Source: DASVNK01 sp036383895
GTDB lineage: Bacteria; Verrucomicrobiota; Verrucomicrobiia; Limisphaerales; SXQI01
Direction of reading: 5' to 3'
Length of the DNA: 64,000 nucleotides
NCBI GenBank assembly: GCA_036383895.1
Contig: DASVNK010000079.1
Span: 8,854 to 72,853 of the forward strand
Shown: one piece after another, positions 56,701 to 64,000 of the stretch
How the letters are laid out: each line of letters starts with the position of its first letter
Numbering within the stretch: the first letter of the stretch is position 1
The notes under the pieces: generated by a model
The model's input: the letters and a program-made list of their open reading frames with translations, nothing else
The model's database searches: none
Told to the model about the DNA's origin: nothing
Made by a program: the position numbers and the translations under genes

Positions 56701-57786
56701 GATCCAGCGGCCATCTCCCGATTGGTCGCGCGCAATATGCTCACGGGGGCAACGTTCCCAGTGGATCCTGCGAGCCAGGACCAGGTCGATCCGGACATTC
56801 AAGGAGGACGCGTTGTCTGGCAGGATTTCCGCGATGTGGGTCCGGGCGAAGTCTACTTCCGAAATCTCGAAAGCGCTGAAGTGCGCCGCATCACCACGAA
56901 TTCCTGGGGTCAGTATCATCCAGCAATTTTCGACAACGTGATCGTTTGGCAGGATAACAGGGCAGGGCAGGTGGACCTCTTTGCCTATGACCTGCACCGG
57001 CAAACCGAATTCCAACTGACCAGCACGCCTGAAAACGAAACTCGTCCGTTCATGGATGGTTCATGGGTCGTCTCCGAAGAAGATTCGCTCGGCGCGAACG
57101 TTCAAAACATTCGCCTCGTCCACATTCCGAGCCGTAAAGTGGTGCCGCTTACCCGGTCCCTTACTTTCAAGGCTCGCCCGAGTCTCACTGACGGCGCGAT
57201 TATCTGGCAGGAGGATGCCGCAAACCTCTCGCGCATCATCAGTTCAGAAATGCCCAGCCTCCAGGCGGTCTTTGAAAATCGCAACGTTGTAGCCGTCACG
57301 CCCGCAATGGCGCAATACCAGGAGAACGCTTACGCATTGCTGAACCTCTGGAAAGATTACGGTGCGCAGGAAATCACTCAATACACCTCGTTCATCCCTC
57401 AGGTTGTTGCGGAAACTGCGCGTCTGCAGAATGGTGTGCCAACCGGGACAAACTTCGACCTGGTACCGGGCCGCAGTCTCTGGGTGAAGTTTGAAGGAGC
57501 GCAGTTGCTCGACCTCGGCGTGAATATTCCACAGGCGCTCACCTTTTCGGCTGGGGTGAACGTTTTTAGTTACGCGCACTTCCCCAGCGATTACTCCGCT
57601 TACCAGATGATCCATCAACTCGGACTTAACAATGTTCGCGCTCTTCGCATGCTCGATTCCGAAGCAGGTAACTGGGTTGTTGCCCAGGTTCAGAACGGCG
57701 CGATTGTCGGAAGTGATTTCCGCATCCCGCAAGTAGCGGTGCTGATGCTCGACCTCGCCAATGGAGTCGCCCAGTTCAACCCGTAA
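53788..57786 (+). CDS. 1332-residue secreted beta-propeller protein
   Basis: The ATG at 53788 follows a GGAGGAAAAA site inside the end of the giant gene and overlaps it by 11 bases, so translation is coupled. Other in-frame ATGs (53818, 53836) are also possible. The signal peptide lies at about 17-41. An Ig-like N-terminal half follows, a calcium-binding-like DTDNDFVPD near 350, and an FlgD-like Ig domain (about 780-848). A TolB-like propeller (about 860-1158) has recurring VWQD/VVW motifs. The last 160 residues form a separate unit. The role is probably binding or scaffolding at the cell surface; nothing points to an enzyme. Confidence 0.8.
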   Translation: MQNKSSATSSMNSIETMKTATLKRFSLWMVCLVFVLIPLRAQQQFAGVCARVKMEILQELTLERIGFEATLELTNNDGDDPITDFSAQLTFENPLLTTNTTPHDASQLFFVRAPTFENIENVSGTGSIGPTKKAIIRWFIIPKISAGGTSPDGVKYRVGAVLSGKIRGKAIPDDVLKVFPATIPVKPEPQLEITYFQPRDVQGDDPFTPEVESPIPFTVGVLVKNSGYGLAKKMKIASQQPRIIENRQALLLIAQLLGSRVNDSSLANGNLTIDLGDLNPGQTTKGAWDMITSLSGEFVEFKASYTHASELGGLETSVIKSLNAYFISHEVQNDQPGRDSIKDFLADTDNDFVPDALYESEGNILPVNNLENVQITGSGYNYTLTLNADKGSWGYFRVSDPAQARLPISRVVRSDGKVLNANNVWTNVRYEEGSNRRLAWLNFVDLVNVANYTYTITYAPVAQDTTDPATTLHFAGAVTQSGGKYYITPETQMYFISDDVSPVSIYYSVTNSAFLPAVPFRLQNPGEYPIRFYAVDTFNNTETTNTATLVVSGVTSLDFASINGPADPIAIPGDASSIRPGSAAITFSAQSNPTPINAQVDVFQGVLGWATVANVPSSPTRATTASLTIGGDNVDYYKYRVNSGAWSSEQPVSAPVALSNLAGNTRVDILGRSQYGLYLPDTNGVSVSWVVDANAATTIVTGTPATPTRNNNANLAVSGAGLTHYRYSVNGGFYRPESNIASGIVLSALSGSTQVVSVIGKVSNVYQLTNVATTVSWKYDPAYGSDMTALVKVRSAGFTNIGSGVSTFTWHGRNDAGVIVTPGWYTVRVTLTDSLGRQVFATKLVKLDEVSGTVTELAGAVRGPKNPHARRGRVVWQDQSTGGFNIYARALSSATAQIVPVTSGALSQENPKTDGRYVVWQARQANGNWDVYLKDLELNTPAVSVAQSTVRDEINPAVEWPWVVYQSRESGDPAAISRLVARNMLTGATFPVDPASQDQVDPDIQGGRVVWQDFRDVGPGEVYFRNLESAEVRRITTNSWGQYHPAIFDNVIVWQDNRAGQVDLFAYDLHRQTEFQLTSTPENETRPFMDGSWVVSEEDSLGANVQNIRLVHIPSRKVVPLTRSLTFKARPSLTDGAIIWQEDAANLSRIISSEMPSLQAVFENRNVVAVTPAMAQYQENAYALLNLWKDYGAQEITQYTSFIPQVVAETARLQNGVPTGTNFDLVPGRSLWVKFEGAQLLDLGVNIPQALTFSAGVNVFSYAHFPSDYSAYQMIHQLGLNNVRALRMLDSEAGNWVVAQVQNGAIVGSDFRIPQVAVLMLDLANGVAQFNP

Positions 57787-57793
57787 GAAGCTT

Positions 57794-58621
57794 ATGATTC
57801 AATCACGATTAACATCTCGCGCGCTCGCTGCGATCGCACTGACTCTCGGCTCTCTCGCCGCGTTTGCGATTTCGCCGGAAGAGTTGCGCCGCGAATTGAG
57901 TGAAGGCAAACCGGCGACGATTATCGATGTTCGCACCGGGCAACTGTTCAAAGACGGCCACATTCCGAACGCAATCAATATCCCCGCATCGCTCTGCCCG
58001 CAAAAAACTCTCCCACGCCTCGGTCGCGTAATCGTTTACGGGGACGGATTTGGCGACGCCGAAAAGCAAGCGCTCGAAGCGCTCAATGCAAAACCCGGAA
58101 TCAATGCGGAACTGCTTGAAGGCGGGTATTCCGGCTGGCAAGCGGCGCAAGGCACGACTACGGGCGACCGCGGTTTGAGCCCTGAAAAATTGCCTTACGT
58201 AACTTACCAGCAAGTGCAAGAGACCACCAGCGATGTGGTTCTGGTCGATCTGCGCAAGCAACCGGAGAAGAAGCTTTCCGCTGCCAGTGTAAATGCACCG
58301 GCGCAGGCTGCTGCACCGACTGCGCTCACCGATCTTGCCGCTGCCTTCCCGGGCAAGCGTGTCACCAAATCGGCGCATAAGGATCCAAAACAAATGAGCG
58401 CCAAATCGGTTGGTGTTCCACAGCCGATCATGGTGCTGATCGATAATGGCGACGGCACTGCCCAGGAAACCGCGCGCGAATTGCGCGCGCAAGGGAACCA
58501 GCGAGTGGTCATCCTCGCCGGCGGCGAAACCGCCGTCGCTCGCCAGGGGCAACGCGGCCTGCAACGCACCGGTCAGAATCTCGAAAATTTCAACCGCGCA
58601 ATTCGTGGTTCCAGCAACTAA
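57794..58621 (+). CDS. Secreted rhodanese-fold protein lacking the catalytic cysteine
   Basis: A 275-residue protein starting 7 bases after the propeller gene (an ATG at 57761 is also in frame). It has a signal peptide (cleavage after AAFA). Rhodanese domain 1 (about 25-120) keeps IIDVRTGQLFKDGHIPNAIN and ELLEGGYSGWQAA, but the active-site loop reads VIVYGDGFGDAEKQA, with Gly-Asp where Cys-x is expected. A second, more diverged domain starts at about 135 and also lacks a loop Cys (VLIDNGDGT). It cannot be a thiosulfate sulfurtransferase; it may bind a partner. Its gene is coupled to the giant-protein cluster. Confidence 0.8.
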   Translation: MIQSRLTSRALAAIALTLGSLAAFAISPEELRRELSEGKPATIIDVRTGQLFKDGHIPNAINIPASLCPQKTLPRLGRVIVYGDGFGDAEKQALEALNAKPGINAELLEGGYSGWQAAQGTTTGDRGLSPEKLPYVTYQQVQETTSDVVLVDLRKQPEKKLSAASVNAPAQAAAPTALTDLAAAFPGKRVTKSAHKDPKQMSAKSVGVPQPIMVLIDNGDGTAQETARELRAQGNQRVVILAGGETAVARQGQRGLQRTGQNLENFNRAIRGSSN

Positions 58622-58625
58622 CCGT

Positions 58626-60251
58626 ATGTCACTCCTGAATTCGACCTCGAACCGCATTCGCAAAGCACTCTGCTTCGCACTGCAACTCGCCACGGGCGCG
58701 CTCGCGCTCCACGCTGCCACCATCACGAACGTCAACGTGGTGAATGTCACGCCCTCAAGTTTCTCGCTCGTTTGGCGCACCGCCCAAAGCAGCGTTAGCG
58801 AGGTGCAAGTGTTTGCAGATGCCGGAGGGCAATCGAACATCACCAGTGTCCTGGGCGTCGAGTTTTACCCGCTACATACCGGGAACCCAAATTTCTTGGA
58901 AGGCTACGAGCGCCGCCAATCCCGTGTTGATCTCCATGAGAAAACAAAATCGCTCGGCCTCGTTCACGCGAAAGTCCGCAACGGACATCCCGGCGCGACT
59001 TACTATTACAAGATTCTCTCCAGCTCCGGCGGCACGACCAACACTTTTCCAGCCATCGGCACGGCCGCTGTCCAATTGCCGCAGGAGAACAGCTTCGTTC
59101 TAAATTCTCAGCAGCTCATCATCGATATGCCCGGCGTCGATCACTCCGGCCAAATCGTTACGCTGAGCCACACCAACGGGGCTTACGCACTCGCCGCGGT
59201 GGTGGGCGACGGTACCAGCACTAACCAGGTGTTCTTCAACCTCAATGATATTTTCGCCATGTCCGGCGGAAACCTCTCCCCGGTCGGCGGACAGGAATTT
59301 CTCGTCACTATCCACGGGCCCGCCAACACACAGGAACAACAGGTCTTCAATGTCGCTTTTACCGACGGGTTTTCGGTTGGTGGCGCAAACGAAGTAAGCA
59401 CCGCGGATGATTTCCTCGTCGTCGGTGTCGGTTCGGGCATTTACCGCACCGGCGTGACGAACGAATTGGCCATCGAACTAAATTCCAGCGGCCTATTGGA
59501 TTTCTCCCTGAACATTTCGCTCCCCGACGGCCGCTTTGATAAACTCGCGCTCAAATCTGCGCGGCCGCAAATTGATTCGAGTTCTCTTTCCATCGTGAAA
59601 TCGAGTGTCACGAACTACACACTCTCCTTCCGTGCTGCTACTGGCAACTTGATCTCCGGCGATGGGCCAGCGGTGTTGCTCAGTTTTGTCTCGACGAATC
59701 ACACCTCCGCCTTTGTTCCTGTGCGTGCCTCCAGCATCGTTGCGCGCAAAGCCGACGCCTCGAGTCTCGTTCCTCTGCTCGTCACTTCCGGTCGCATGGT
59801 GCTCGTGGGTAACGAACCGCTCGTTGAAGCAACCATCGCTTCCACCGGTCGCCACCTCGCACTCTACGGAAAGCCCGGTTCAAGCTACGAAATCCAGGGA
59901 GCTTCCAATCTCGACTCCGGCAGCCAGTGGAATCTTGTCGCGCGCGTGCCCATGACCTCGCTTGTCTACGAGATGGAGAACCTGAACAATAACGAGCGCA
60001 CCAAGTTCTTCCGCGCTCTCGAATTTACAGCTGATCCCCCGTTGCTCGAAATTGCGTCAACTCGTTCGAACGAAAGCGATTTTCGAATCTTTGGCCGCCC
60101 TGGAACAGCCTACAACATCCAATACACCACCAATCTCTCCGGCATAGTCCAGTGGCACCCGCTGCTGAACTACACCCTCACGAATTCCTTCGGCAACGTC
60201 GCCGGCGTTCCGACCACCAATGGAAACCGCTTCTTCCGCTTAAGCCGCTAA
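58626..60251 (+). CDS. Secreted Fn3 / cohesin-like protein with shared C-terminal module
   Basis: A 541-residue protein from the ATG at 58626, 4 bases after the rhodanese gene. A signal peptide (to about 31) precedes a fibronectin-III-like domain (32-130), then a cohesin-like beta-sandwich (about 240-400; strands in VFNVAFTDGFSVGG and LLSFVSTNHTSAFVPV). The last 130 residues hold two copies of a module of the type YEIQ..SNL....W..L....RFFRL, also present once at the end of the protease at the start of the cluster. It closes the operon: a hairpin follows at 60296-60323. Probably cell-surface or matrix binding. Confidence 0.75.
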   Translation: MSLLNSTSNRIRKALCFALQLATGALALHAATITNVNVVNVTPSSFSLVWRTAQSSVSEVQVFADAGGQSNITSVLGVEFYPLHTGNPNFLEGYERRQSRVDLHEKTKSLGLVHAKVRNGHPGATYYYKILSSSGGTTNTFPAIGTAAVQLPQENSFVLNSQQLIIDMPGVDHSGQIVTLSHTNGAYALAAVVGDGTSTNQVFFNLNDIFAMSGGNLSPVGGQEFLVTIHGPANTQEQQVFNVAFTDGFSVGGANEVSTADDFLVVGVGSGIYRTGVTNELAIELNSSGLLDFSLNISLPDGRFDKLALKSARPQIDSSSLSIVKSSVTNYTLSFRAATGNLISGDGPAVLLSFVSTNHTSAFVPVRASSIVARKADASSLVPLLVTSGRMVLVGNEPLVEATIASTGRHLALYGKPGSSYEIQGASNLDSGSQWNLVARVPMTSLVYEMENLNNNERTKFFRALEFTADPPLLEIASTRSNESDFRIFGRPGTAYNIQYTTNLSGIVQWHPLLNYTLTNSFGNVAGVPTTNGNRFFRLSR

Positions 60252-60295
60252 GCTGTCCTCGCAGCAGATCAGTTTCGAACCGTCCAGCAATGAAA

Positions 60296-60323
60296 AAGGC
60301 GGACTTCGTTAGAAGCCCGCCTT
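60296..60323 (+). terminator. Terminator of the giant-protein operon
   Basis: AAGGCGGACTTC, GTTA loop, GAAGCCCGCCTT: an 11-base-pair stem with one mismatch. A T-rich stretch (TTTGGTTTTTTATT) follows about 7 bases later. It lies 44 bases after the last gene. Confidence 0.65.
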
Positions 60324-60365
60324 GCATGACTTTGGTTTTTTATTCCTGGTTTTTTGCTGCGAGAG

Positions 60366-60812
60366 CTATTTCAAATTCGCCGCGTGGAATTCGTTCCAGT
60401 CGTCCAGATTGTTCAGGTTGACTGCATCCTTAAAAGAGGAAGCGTCATCCTGCAGGCCGCACCCTGAGAGAATTCCCTTGCGGGTGTCATCGCCATGATT
60501 GTAACCACGGATGGAGGCGTTCAGCTTCTCGATGTTGGCTTTGTCGAGCTTAGCGCCGGGTTGTTGTTTTACCCAGGATTCGAATTGGGCGTAGTTTGGC
60601 TTATTGTTTTTGATGAAATCCAACGTTTTCTGGCGGTCCAGGCCGAGTCCGTCGAGGACCATCTGGTCAAAGCCTTTGCCGCAGCCAGGATAGCCGGCGG
60701 CGAGTTTGCCGCGGGCTTCGAGCGAGGTTTTCAGCCAGAGGCGTGGCAAATGAAGAACGCCGAGCGGGCCGGCGGTTCCAGAACTGATCAAAGGCACATG
60801 TGTATTGCTCAT
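60366..60812 (-). CDS. DUF5069-like small protein
   Basis: A 148-residue protein with no signal peptide. The start, VPLISSGTAGPLGVLHLPRLWLKTSLEARGKL, resembles DUF5069 proteins. The rest is helical, with several Asn-Asp-rich turns. The function is unknown. It is convergent to the large operon and lies beyond its terminator. Confidence 0.65.
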   Translation of the reverse strand: MSNTHVPLISSGTAGPLGVLHLPRLWLKTSLEARGKLAAGYPGCGKGFDQMVLDGLGLDRQKTLDFIKNNKPNYAQFESWVKQQPGAKLDKANIEKLNASIRGYNHGDDTRKGILSGCGLQDDASSFKDAVNLNNLDDWNEFHAANLK

Positions 60813-60980
60813 AAGTATTCTCCCTGTTTGTGAGGGATTTGTTTTAGCGATTGGGGGGGGATGGTCAACGCTGAAGTTGGCCGGAGCGGCGTAACTTTTA
60901 GGTGAATTGGCGCGTCAGAAGAGATGTTCCACACTGACTTGAACTTTTTTAAAGGAGTGGACGTAAAATCATTGATACAT

Positions 60981-61421
60981 ATGAAAAGACTTACCTCATG
61001 GTGTTTAAGTGTTGCCGCTGTGCTGTTGTTCGCGGGCGTGACCCAGGCCCAGGACGCAAAGAAAGTGGACCCAACCGGGACTTGGACCTGGACGATGCAG
61101 CCTCGCGGCGGCGGTGGTGAAGCTCGTGAAGTCACAATGAAGATTACAAAAGAAGGTGACAAGCTCGCCGGGACAATGTCCGGTCGCCAGGGAAATGAAG
61201 TGAAGCTCCAAAACGTAAAGCTGACTGGCGAGGAGTTGTCATTCGATTACACCCGCGAAGGCCAAAACGGAACCTTCACGCAGAAGTATAAAGGCAAAGT
61301 CGCAGGCGATACCATCACTGGAAAAATCGCCATGGAACGCGACGGGCAAACCAACGAGCGCGATTGGACCGCGAAACGCAAGACCGACGCGAAAGACGAG
61401 AAAAAAGAAGAAAAGAAGTAG
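60981..61421 (+). CDS. Small secreted lipocalin-like protein
   Basis: From the ATG at 60981 there are 146 residues; the frame extends upstream but only this start gives a clean signal peptide (cleavage VTQAQ). The mature part has strands with GTWTWTMQPRGGGG, KLAGTMSGRQG and KVAGDTITGKIA, typical of small beta-barrel proteins. The last 25 residues are almost only Lys, Glu, Asp and Arg. Alone on its transcript, ended by the strong terminator after it. Function unknown. Confidence 0.65.
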   Translation: MKRLTSWCLSVAAVLLFAGVTQAQDAKKVDPTGTWTWTMQPRGGGGEAREVTMKITKEGDKLAGTMSGRQGNEVKLQNVKLTGEELSFDYTREGQNGTFTQKYKGKVAGDTITGKIAMERDGQTNERDWTAKRKTDAKDEKKEEKK

Positions 61422-61457
61422 GACTCGTAAGCTGAGGAGCCACCTCTGAAAATCTGG

Positions 61458-61496
61458 TCGGGCAAAGCGAACACCGCTTTGCCCGATTTTTCTTTT
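61458..61496 (+). terminator. Strong intrinsic terminator
   Basis: A perfect 12-base stem (TCGGGCAAAGCG / CGCTTTGCCCGA) with an AACAC loop, followed at once by TTTTTCTTTT. It ends the transcript of the small secreted protein. Confidence 0.9.
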
Positions 61497-61624
61497 CCCT
61501 CGTTCGCGCGACCTTGCTCCGGTCCTAAATTTCGCTGCCTCCGCGGAATTACTTCCAGATTCCGGATCGAAATCCGCAGAAAAGCTTGTCATCGGGCCTC
61601 CCGTGAGGTTACCGGAAGTAAACG

Positions 61625-62812
61625 ATGCGTATCGCCTGGATCTACAAGTCGCCCTGGAAGAAGCCTGGGCCGATTGTTTATATGGGCGTTTTGAACGCGG
61701 CGGCCTGCGCCGGTTGCGGCGCGGAAACCGATCTGTTCGTGAGCGCCGAAGACGAGGCCGATACAGTGAGCGACAGCGCCCGAGATCTACGGGACTTTTA
61801 CGGAATAGCTCCGAACTCCAGGCTGCGGATACATCGCATCCCTGAAGCGCGGAGGCAGGGCCTTCGCAGCGAAAGGCCTGTCTATGCCGCCGCGTGCCGA
61901 GAGTTGGAACAGCAACTTCAGGCCGGTGAAAAAACCGTAGCAGTAACACGCGAACTTGGAGTCCTGCCTCAACTCTTGCGCCTCCGGCGAAAATATCCAG
62001 CGCTCCGCGTGATTCACGAAGCGCATGATTTTTACGGGCGCATCGGCCACCTGCCCACCAGACGGCTCCGCGATTATCGAAGATGGTTTTCTGAAAGGTT
62101 CTATATTTCCCGAACAGATGGCCTGGTGTGTATCACCGCACCCCAGCGAGAACTTTACAAACAAGTCTTTCCGCGACTCCCAAACGTTTACCTGCCGCTA
62201 GGCTGCGTCGAACCAAGGCAAGGTGCGGAACCGGAGGCGCGGCGGCTCGCCCGTAGGGTCGGATACATCGGTCATTTGCATGAGGCAAAAGGACGGACGC
62301 TTTTGCTGCAGGCCGCGCAACAACTGAGACCGCACGGGGTGACGATCGAATGTTACGGAGGCTATCCGAAACAAGTCGAAACCTTGCGGAACGAAATCGC
62401 CGCGCGAAACTTGAGCGATGCGATTAATTTTCAGCCCTTCTGCGGTCCTGCGGAAATGTTTCAGTGGCTGTCTTCACGTGTCAGCATCGGTGCCGCGCCG
62501 CTCCAAGACACTTACTACAACCGAAACCTAACCTGCCCCGTAAAGGTGCTCGATTACCTCTCGCAGGGTTTACCGGTCGTGGGCAGCGATCTGCCAAGTG
62601 TTCGCGATTTAGCAAAAAACGCGGGTGAATATCATCAACCGGACGACCTCCCAGGCCTCGTCGCGGCCGTCCTTCGCCTGCTGGACGACCCCGCGCGATA
62701 CGCTTTCCTGGCCCACGAAAGTATGCGACGTGCTTCCGAATTAGCATGGCCCAAACGCGCGGCAGCATTGCTGGAATTCGCAAATGGGCTTCGCGGCCCT
62801 GCAGGAAGATAA
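61625..62812 (+). CDS. Glycosyltransferase family 4
   Basis: A 395-residue two-lobe (GT-B) glycosyltransferase. N-terminal lobe: MRIAWIYKSP. C-terminal lobe: VGYIGHLHEAKGRTLLLQAA, and the nucleotide-sugar site CPVKVLDYLSQGLPVVGSDLPS. No export signal is seen. It probably adds a sugar in the building of a surface polysaccharide or glycoprotein. It stands alone between two terminators. Confidence 0.88.
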   Translation: MRIAWIYKSPWKKPGPIVYMGVLNAAACAGCGAETDLFVSAEDEADTVSDSARDLRDFYGIAPNSRLRIHRIPEARRQGLRSERPVYAAACRELEQQLQAGEKTVAVTRELGVLPQLLRLRRKYPALRVIHEAHDFYGRIGHLPTRRLRDYRRWFSERFYISRTDGLVCITAPQRELYKQVFPRLPNVYLPLGCVEPRQGAEPEARRLARRVGYIGHLHEAKGRTLLLQAAQQLRPHGVTIECYGGYPKQVETLRNEIAARNLSDAINFQPFCGPAEMFQWLSSRVSIGAAPLQDTYYNRNLTCPVKVLDYLSQGLPVVGSDLPSVRDLAKNAGEYHQPDDLPGLVAAVLRLLDDPARYAFLAHESMRRASELAWPKRAAALLEFANGLRGPAGR

Positions 62813-62846
62813 TCGCCCGAAAGGCAGATGAATCTCGCGCACAGAA

Positions 62847-62880
62847 ATAAAAAAAGGCATCGCCGCACTGACGATGCCTT
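62847..62880 (-). terminator. Terminator of the isomerase-like gene
   Basis: On the minus strand: AAGGCATCG, nine-base loop, CGATGCCTT followed by a seven-T run (TTTTTTTATTTC). It lies 27 bases downstream of the stop at 62907. Confidence 0.85.
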
Positions 62881-62906
62881 CGGTCTACCAGATTTTCTGC
62901 GATCAG

Positions 62907-63782
62907 CTATTTCGCAAACTTAACACCTTCGAGGTATTTGAGGCTGATCGGGAGATGTTCGGGGGCGGCGTCGGATTCGTCTTCGATGAAGTAGTATTCC
63001 ACGCCGGCTTTTTTGGCGGCGGCGAGGATGGATGGCCAATTCAGGATGCCGGTGCCGATGGCGACGTCGTTGTTTACATTTGAGCCGCCGCTGAAGTTGG
63101 ATTCGGTGCCAGCTTTCATATCTTTCACATGCATCAACTTCCAGCGGTTTGGATATTTGTTGAGCCATTCGGTGGGATCAGCGCCCGGATGTTTTACCCA
63201 GAAGGTGTCCATTTCAAACGCGACGAGTTTCGGATCGGTGCCTTTGATCAGCATGTCCATGTAAGTGTCGTTCAGCGCGGGGCGGAATTCGTAGCCGTGA
63301 TTGTGGTAGAAGAATTGGATGCCTTCTTTCTTCAGCGCAGCGCCGGCTTTATTGAAGACCTCAATCGCGGCTTTCGCCTGCGGTTCGTCGAAAGGAGCTT
63401 TGTGTGAGATCCAGGCGCAGCCGGCGTATTTCAGGCCGAGGGCTTTGGCTTGCTTGGCGACTTCTTCGGGTTTGTCGCGGAACATGTCGTAGCTGAAATG
63501 GCCGGAGACCGGCACCAGACCGCGCTGGTCGAGCATCGCTCTGAATTGCTCGGGAGTTTTGTCGTAGGTGCCGGCGAGTTCGACGTATTTGATGCCGTTG
63601 GTTTTGACGAAATCGAGCGTGCCAGGGACGTCTTTCTTGAATTGAGCGCGCAGCGAATAGAGCTGGAGACCGATCGGGCCTTTGAAGTCTTTGCCGGTGC
63701 CGGTGAGTTTTTCGCCGGTGCTGAGTGAAGAACAGCCGGTAAATAAGAGAATCGCAGCGATTGCGCCGCAGAGTTGTTTCAT
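62907..63782 (-). CDS. Sugar phosphate isomerase/epimerase-like lipoprotein
   Basis: A 291-residue protein with a lipoprotein signal: LLFTGC, with the lipid-modified Cys at about 16. The rest is a TIM barrel of the AP-endonuclease-2/sugar isomerase family: GLQLYSLR at the start, GHFSYDMF, the metal ligands in FFYHNHGYEF and AFEMDTFWVK, then LMHVKDMK and the final YYFIEDES. Members isomerise or epimerise sugars such as inosose, or oxidise them in cooperation with dehydrogenases. Location at the outside of the membrane is common in Verrucomicrobia and Bacteroidetes. Substrate unknown. Confidence 0.85.
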   Translation of the reverse strand: MKQLCGAIAAILLFTGCSSLSTGEKLTGTGKDFKGPIGLQLYSLRAQFKKDVPGTLDFVKTNGIKYVELAGTYDKTPEQFRAMLDQRGLVPVSGHFSYDMFRDKPEEVAKQAKALGLKYAGCAWISHKAPFDEPQAKAAIEVFNKAGAALKKEGIQFFYHNHGYEFRPALNDTYMDMLIKGTDPKLVAFEMDTFWVKHPGADPTEWLNKYPNRWKLMHVKDMKAGTESNFSGGSNVNNDVAIGTGILNWPSILAAAKKAGVEYYFIEDESDAAPEHLPISLKYLEGVKFAK

Positions 63783-64000
63783 AGTTTCCTCCTGAAAGCG
63801 GAGGTTTTATGGGAGCCGGATTCCATTGTCGAGTCTGGAGCGAATGCTCGGACGGAGCCCGTCGTGAATCAAAAGTAACTGTTACCCGCGGGAGCGATGT
63901 TCGGGACATCGTTGCCTCATAATTGATGTTACCGCTTTGATTTTGGAAAGAGCCTGCCTGCGAGGCGCTCTTTAGACCAGCAGCAAGTAAGCGGCAACCG
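63783..64000. other. Upstream region at window end
   Basis: About 220 bases before the isomerase-like gene; it holds its promoter. No other feature was seen. Confidence 0.4.

Noticed and set aside
1..64000. tRNA, rRNA, CRISPR arrays and insertion sequences
   Set aside because: Reading both strands I saw no tRNA-like fold with a T-loop, no rRNA, no spaced repeats of CRISPR type and no transposase.

Overview
The window comes from a high-GC bacterial chromosome, most likely a member of the Verrucomicrobiota, of the Pedosphaera/Limisphaerales kind. The support is gene content: a planctomycete-type cytochrome c (PSCyt1)-DUF1549-DUF1553 protein, a secreted CotH-like kinase, giant secreted proteins built from FG-GAP/VCBS, PPC, CARDB and Ig-like modules, and many secreted proteins of unknown function. 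No rRNA, tRNA or CRISPR array was found, so the placement is an inference.

Left part (1-16 kb). A minus-strand operon encodes a MoxR ATPase, a DUF58 protein, a BatA-type VWA protein and a large DUF4175-like membrane protein cut by the window edge, with a CotH-family protein just upstream. The divergent plus strand carries methionyl-tRNA synthetase, a possible 27-residue ORF and a TPR protein. A minus-strand pair follows (GlcD-type FAD oxidase, POT peptide transporter). After about 1 kb without a convincing gene come small secreted or soluble proteins (beta-rich secreted protein, lipocalin-like protein, zinc ribbon, SnoaL-like protein, damaged GNAT).

Middle part (16.6-32.8 kb). A visibly AT-richer gene for an uncharacterised ATPase with a HEPN-like C-terminus, apparently frameshifted near its end, sits beside an orphan DUF433 gene flanked by two similar short palindromes. 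This looks like a small acquired, possibly defence-related segment. Housekeeping follows: malate dehydrogenase; a tightly coupled group (thioredoxin-like protein without CxxC, small membrane protein, hisD, hisC); a ferredoxin divergent from a LysR regulator; and a miaB-membrane protein-glycosyltransferase 9 operon. The miaB upstream region carries a 14-bp palindrome and four 10-bp-spaced repeats. Then come an M2 (ACE-like) peptidase and the PSCyt1-DUF1549-DUF1553 protein.

Right part (33-60.3 kb) is the most unusual. Five consecutive plus-strand genes, all with predicted export signals, encode a subtilisin-like protease, a 6410-residue mosaic protein ending in an autoprocessing HINT domain with only 20 residues after it, a 1332-residue beta-propeller protein, a rhodanese-fold protein without the catalytic cysteine, and an Fn3/cohesin-like protein. 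The last four genes overlap or nearly abut. I infer a secreted or surface-assembled system whose giant component is processed by the HINT domain and possibly by the protease; no function is proven.

The end (60.3-64 kb) has ordinary genes: a DUF5069-like protein, a small secreted protein with a strong terminator, a family 4 glycosyltransferase and a sugar isomerase-like lipoprotein.
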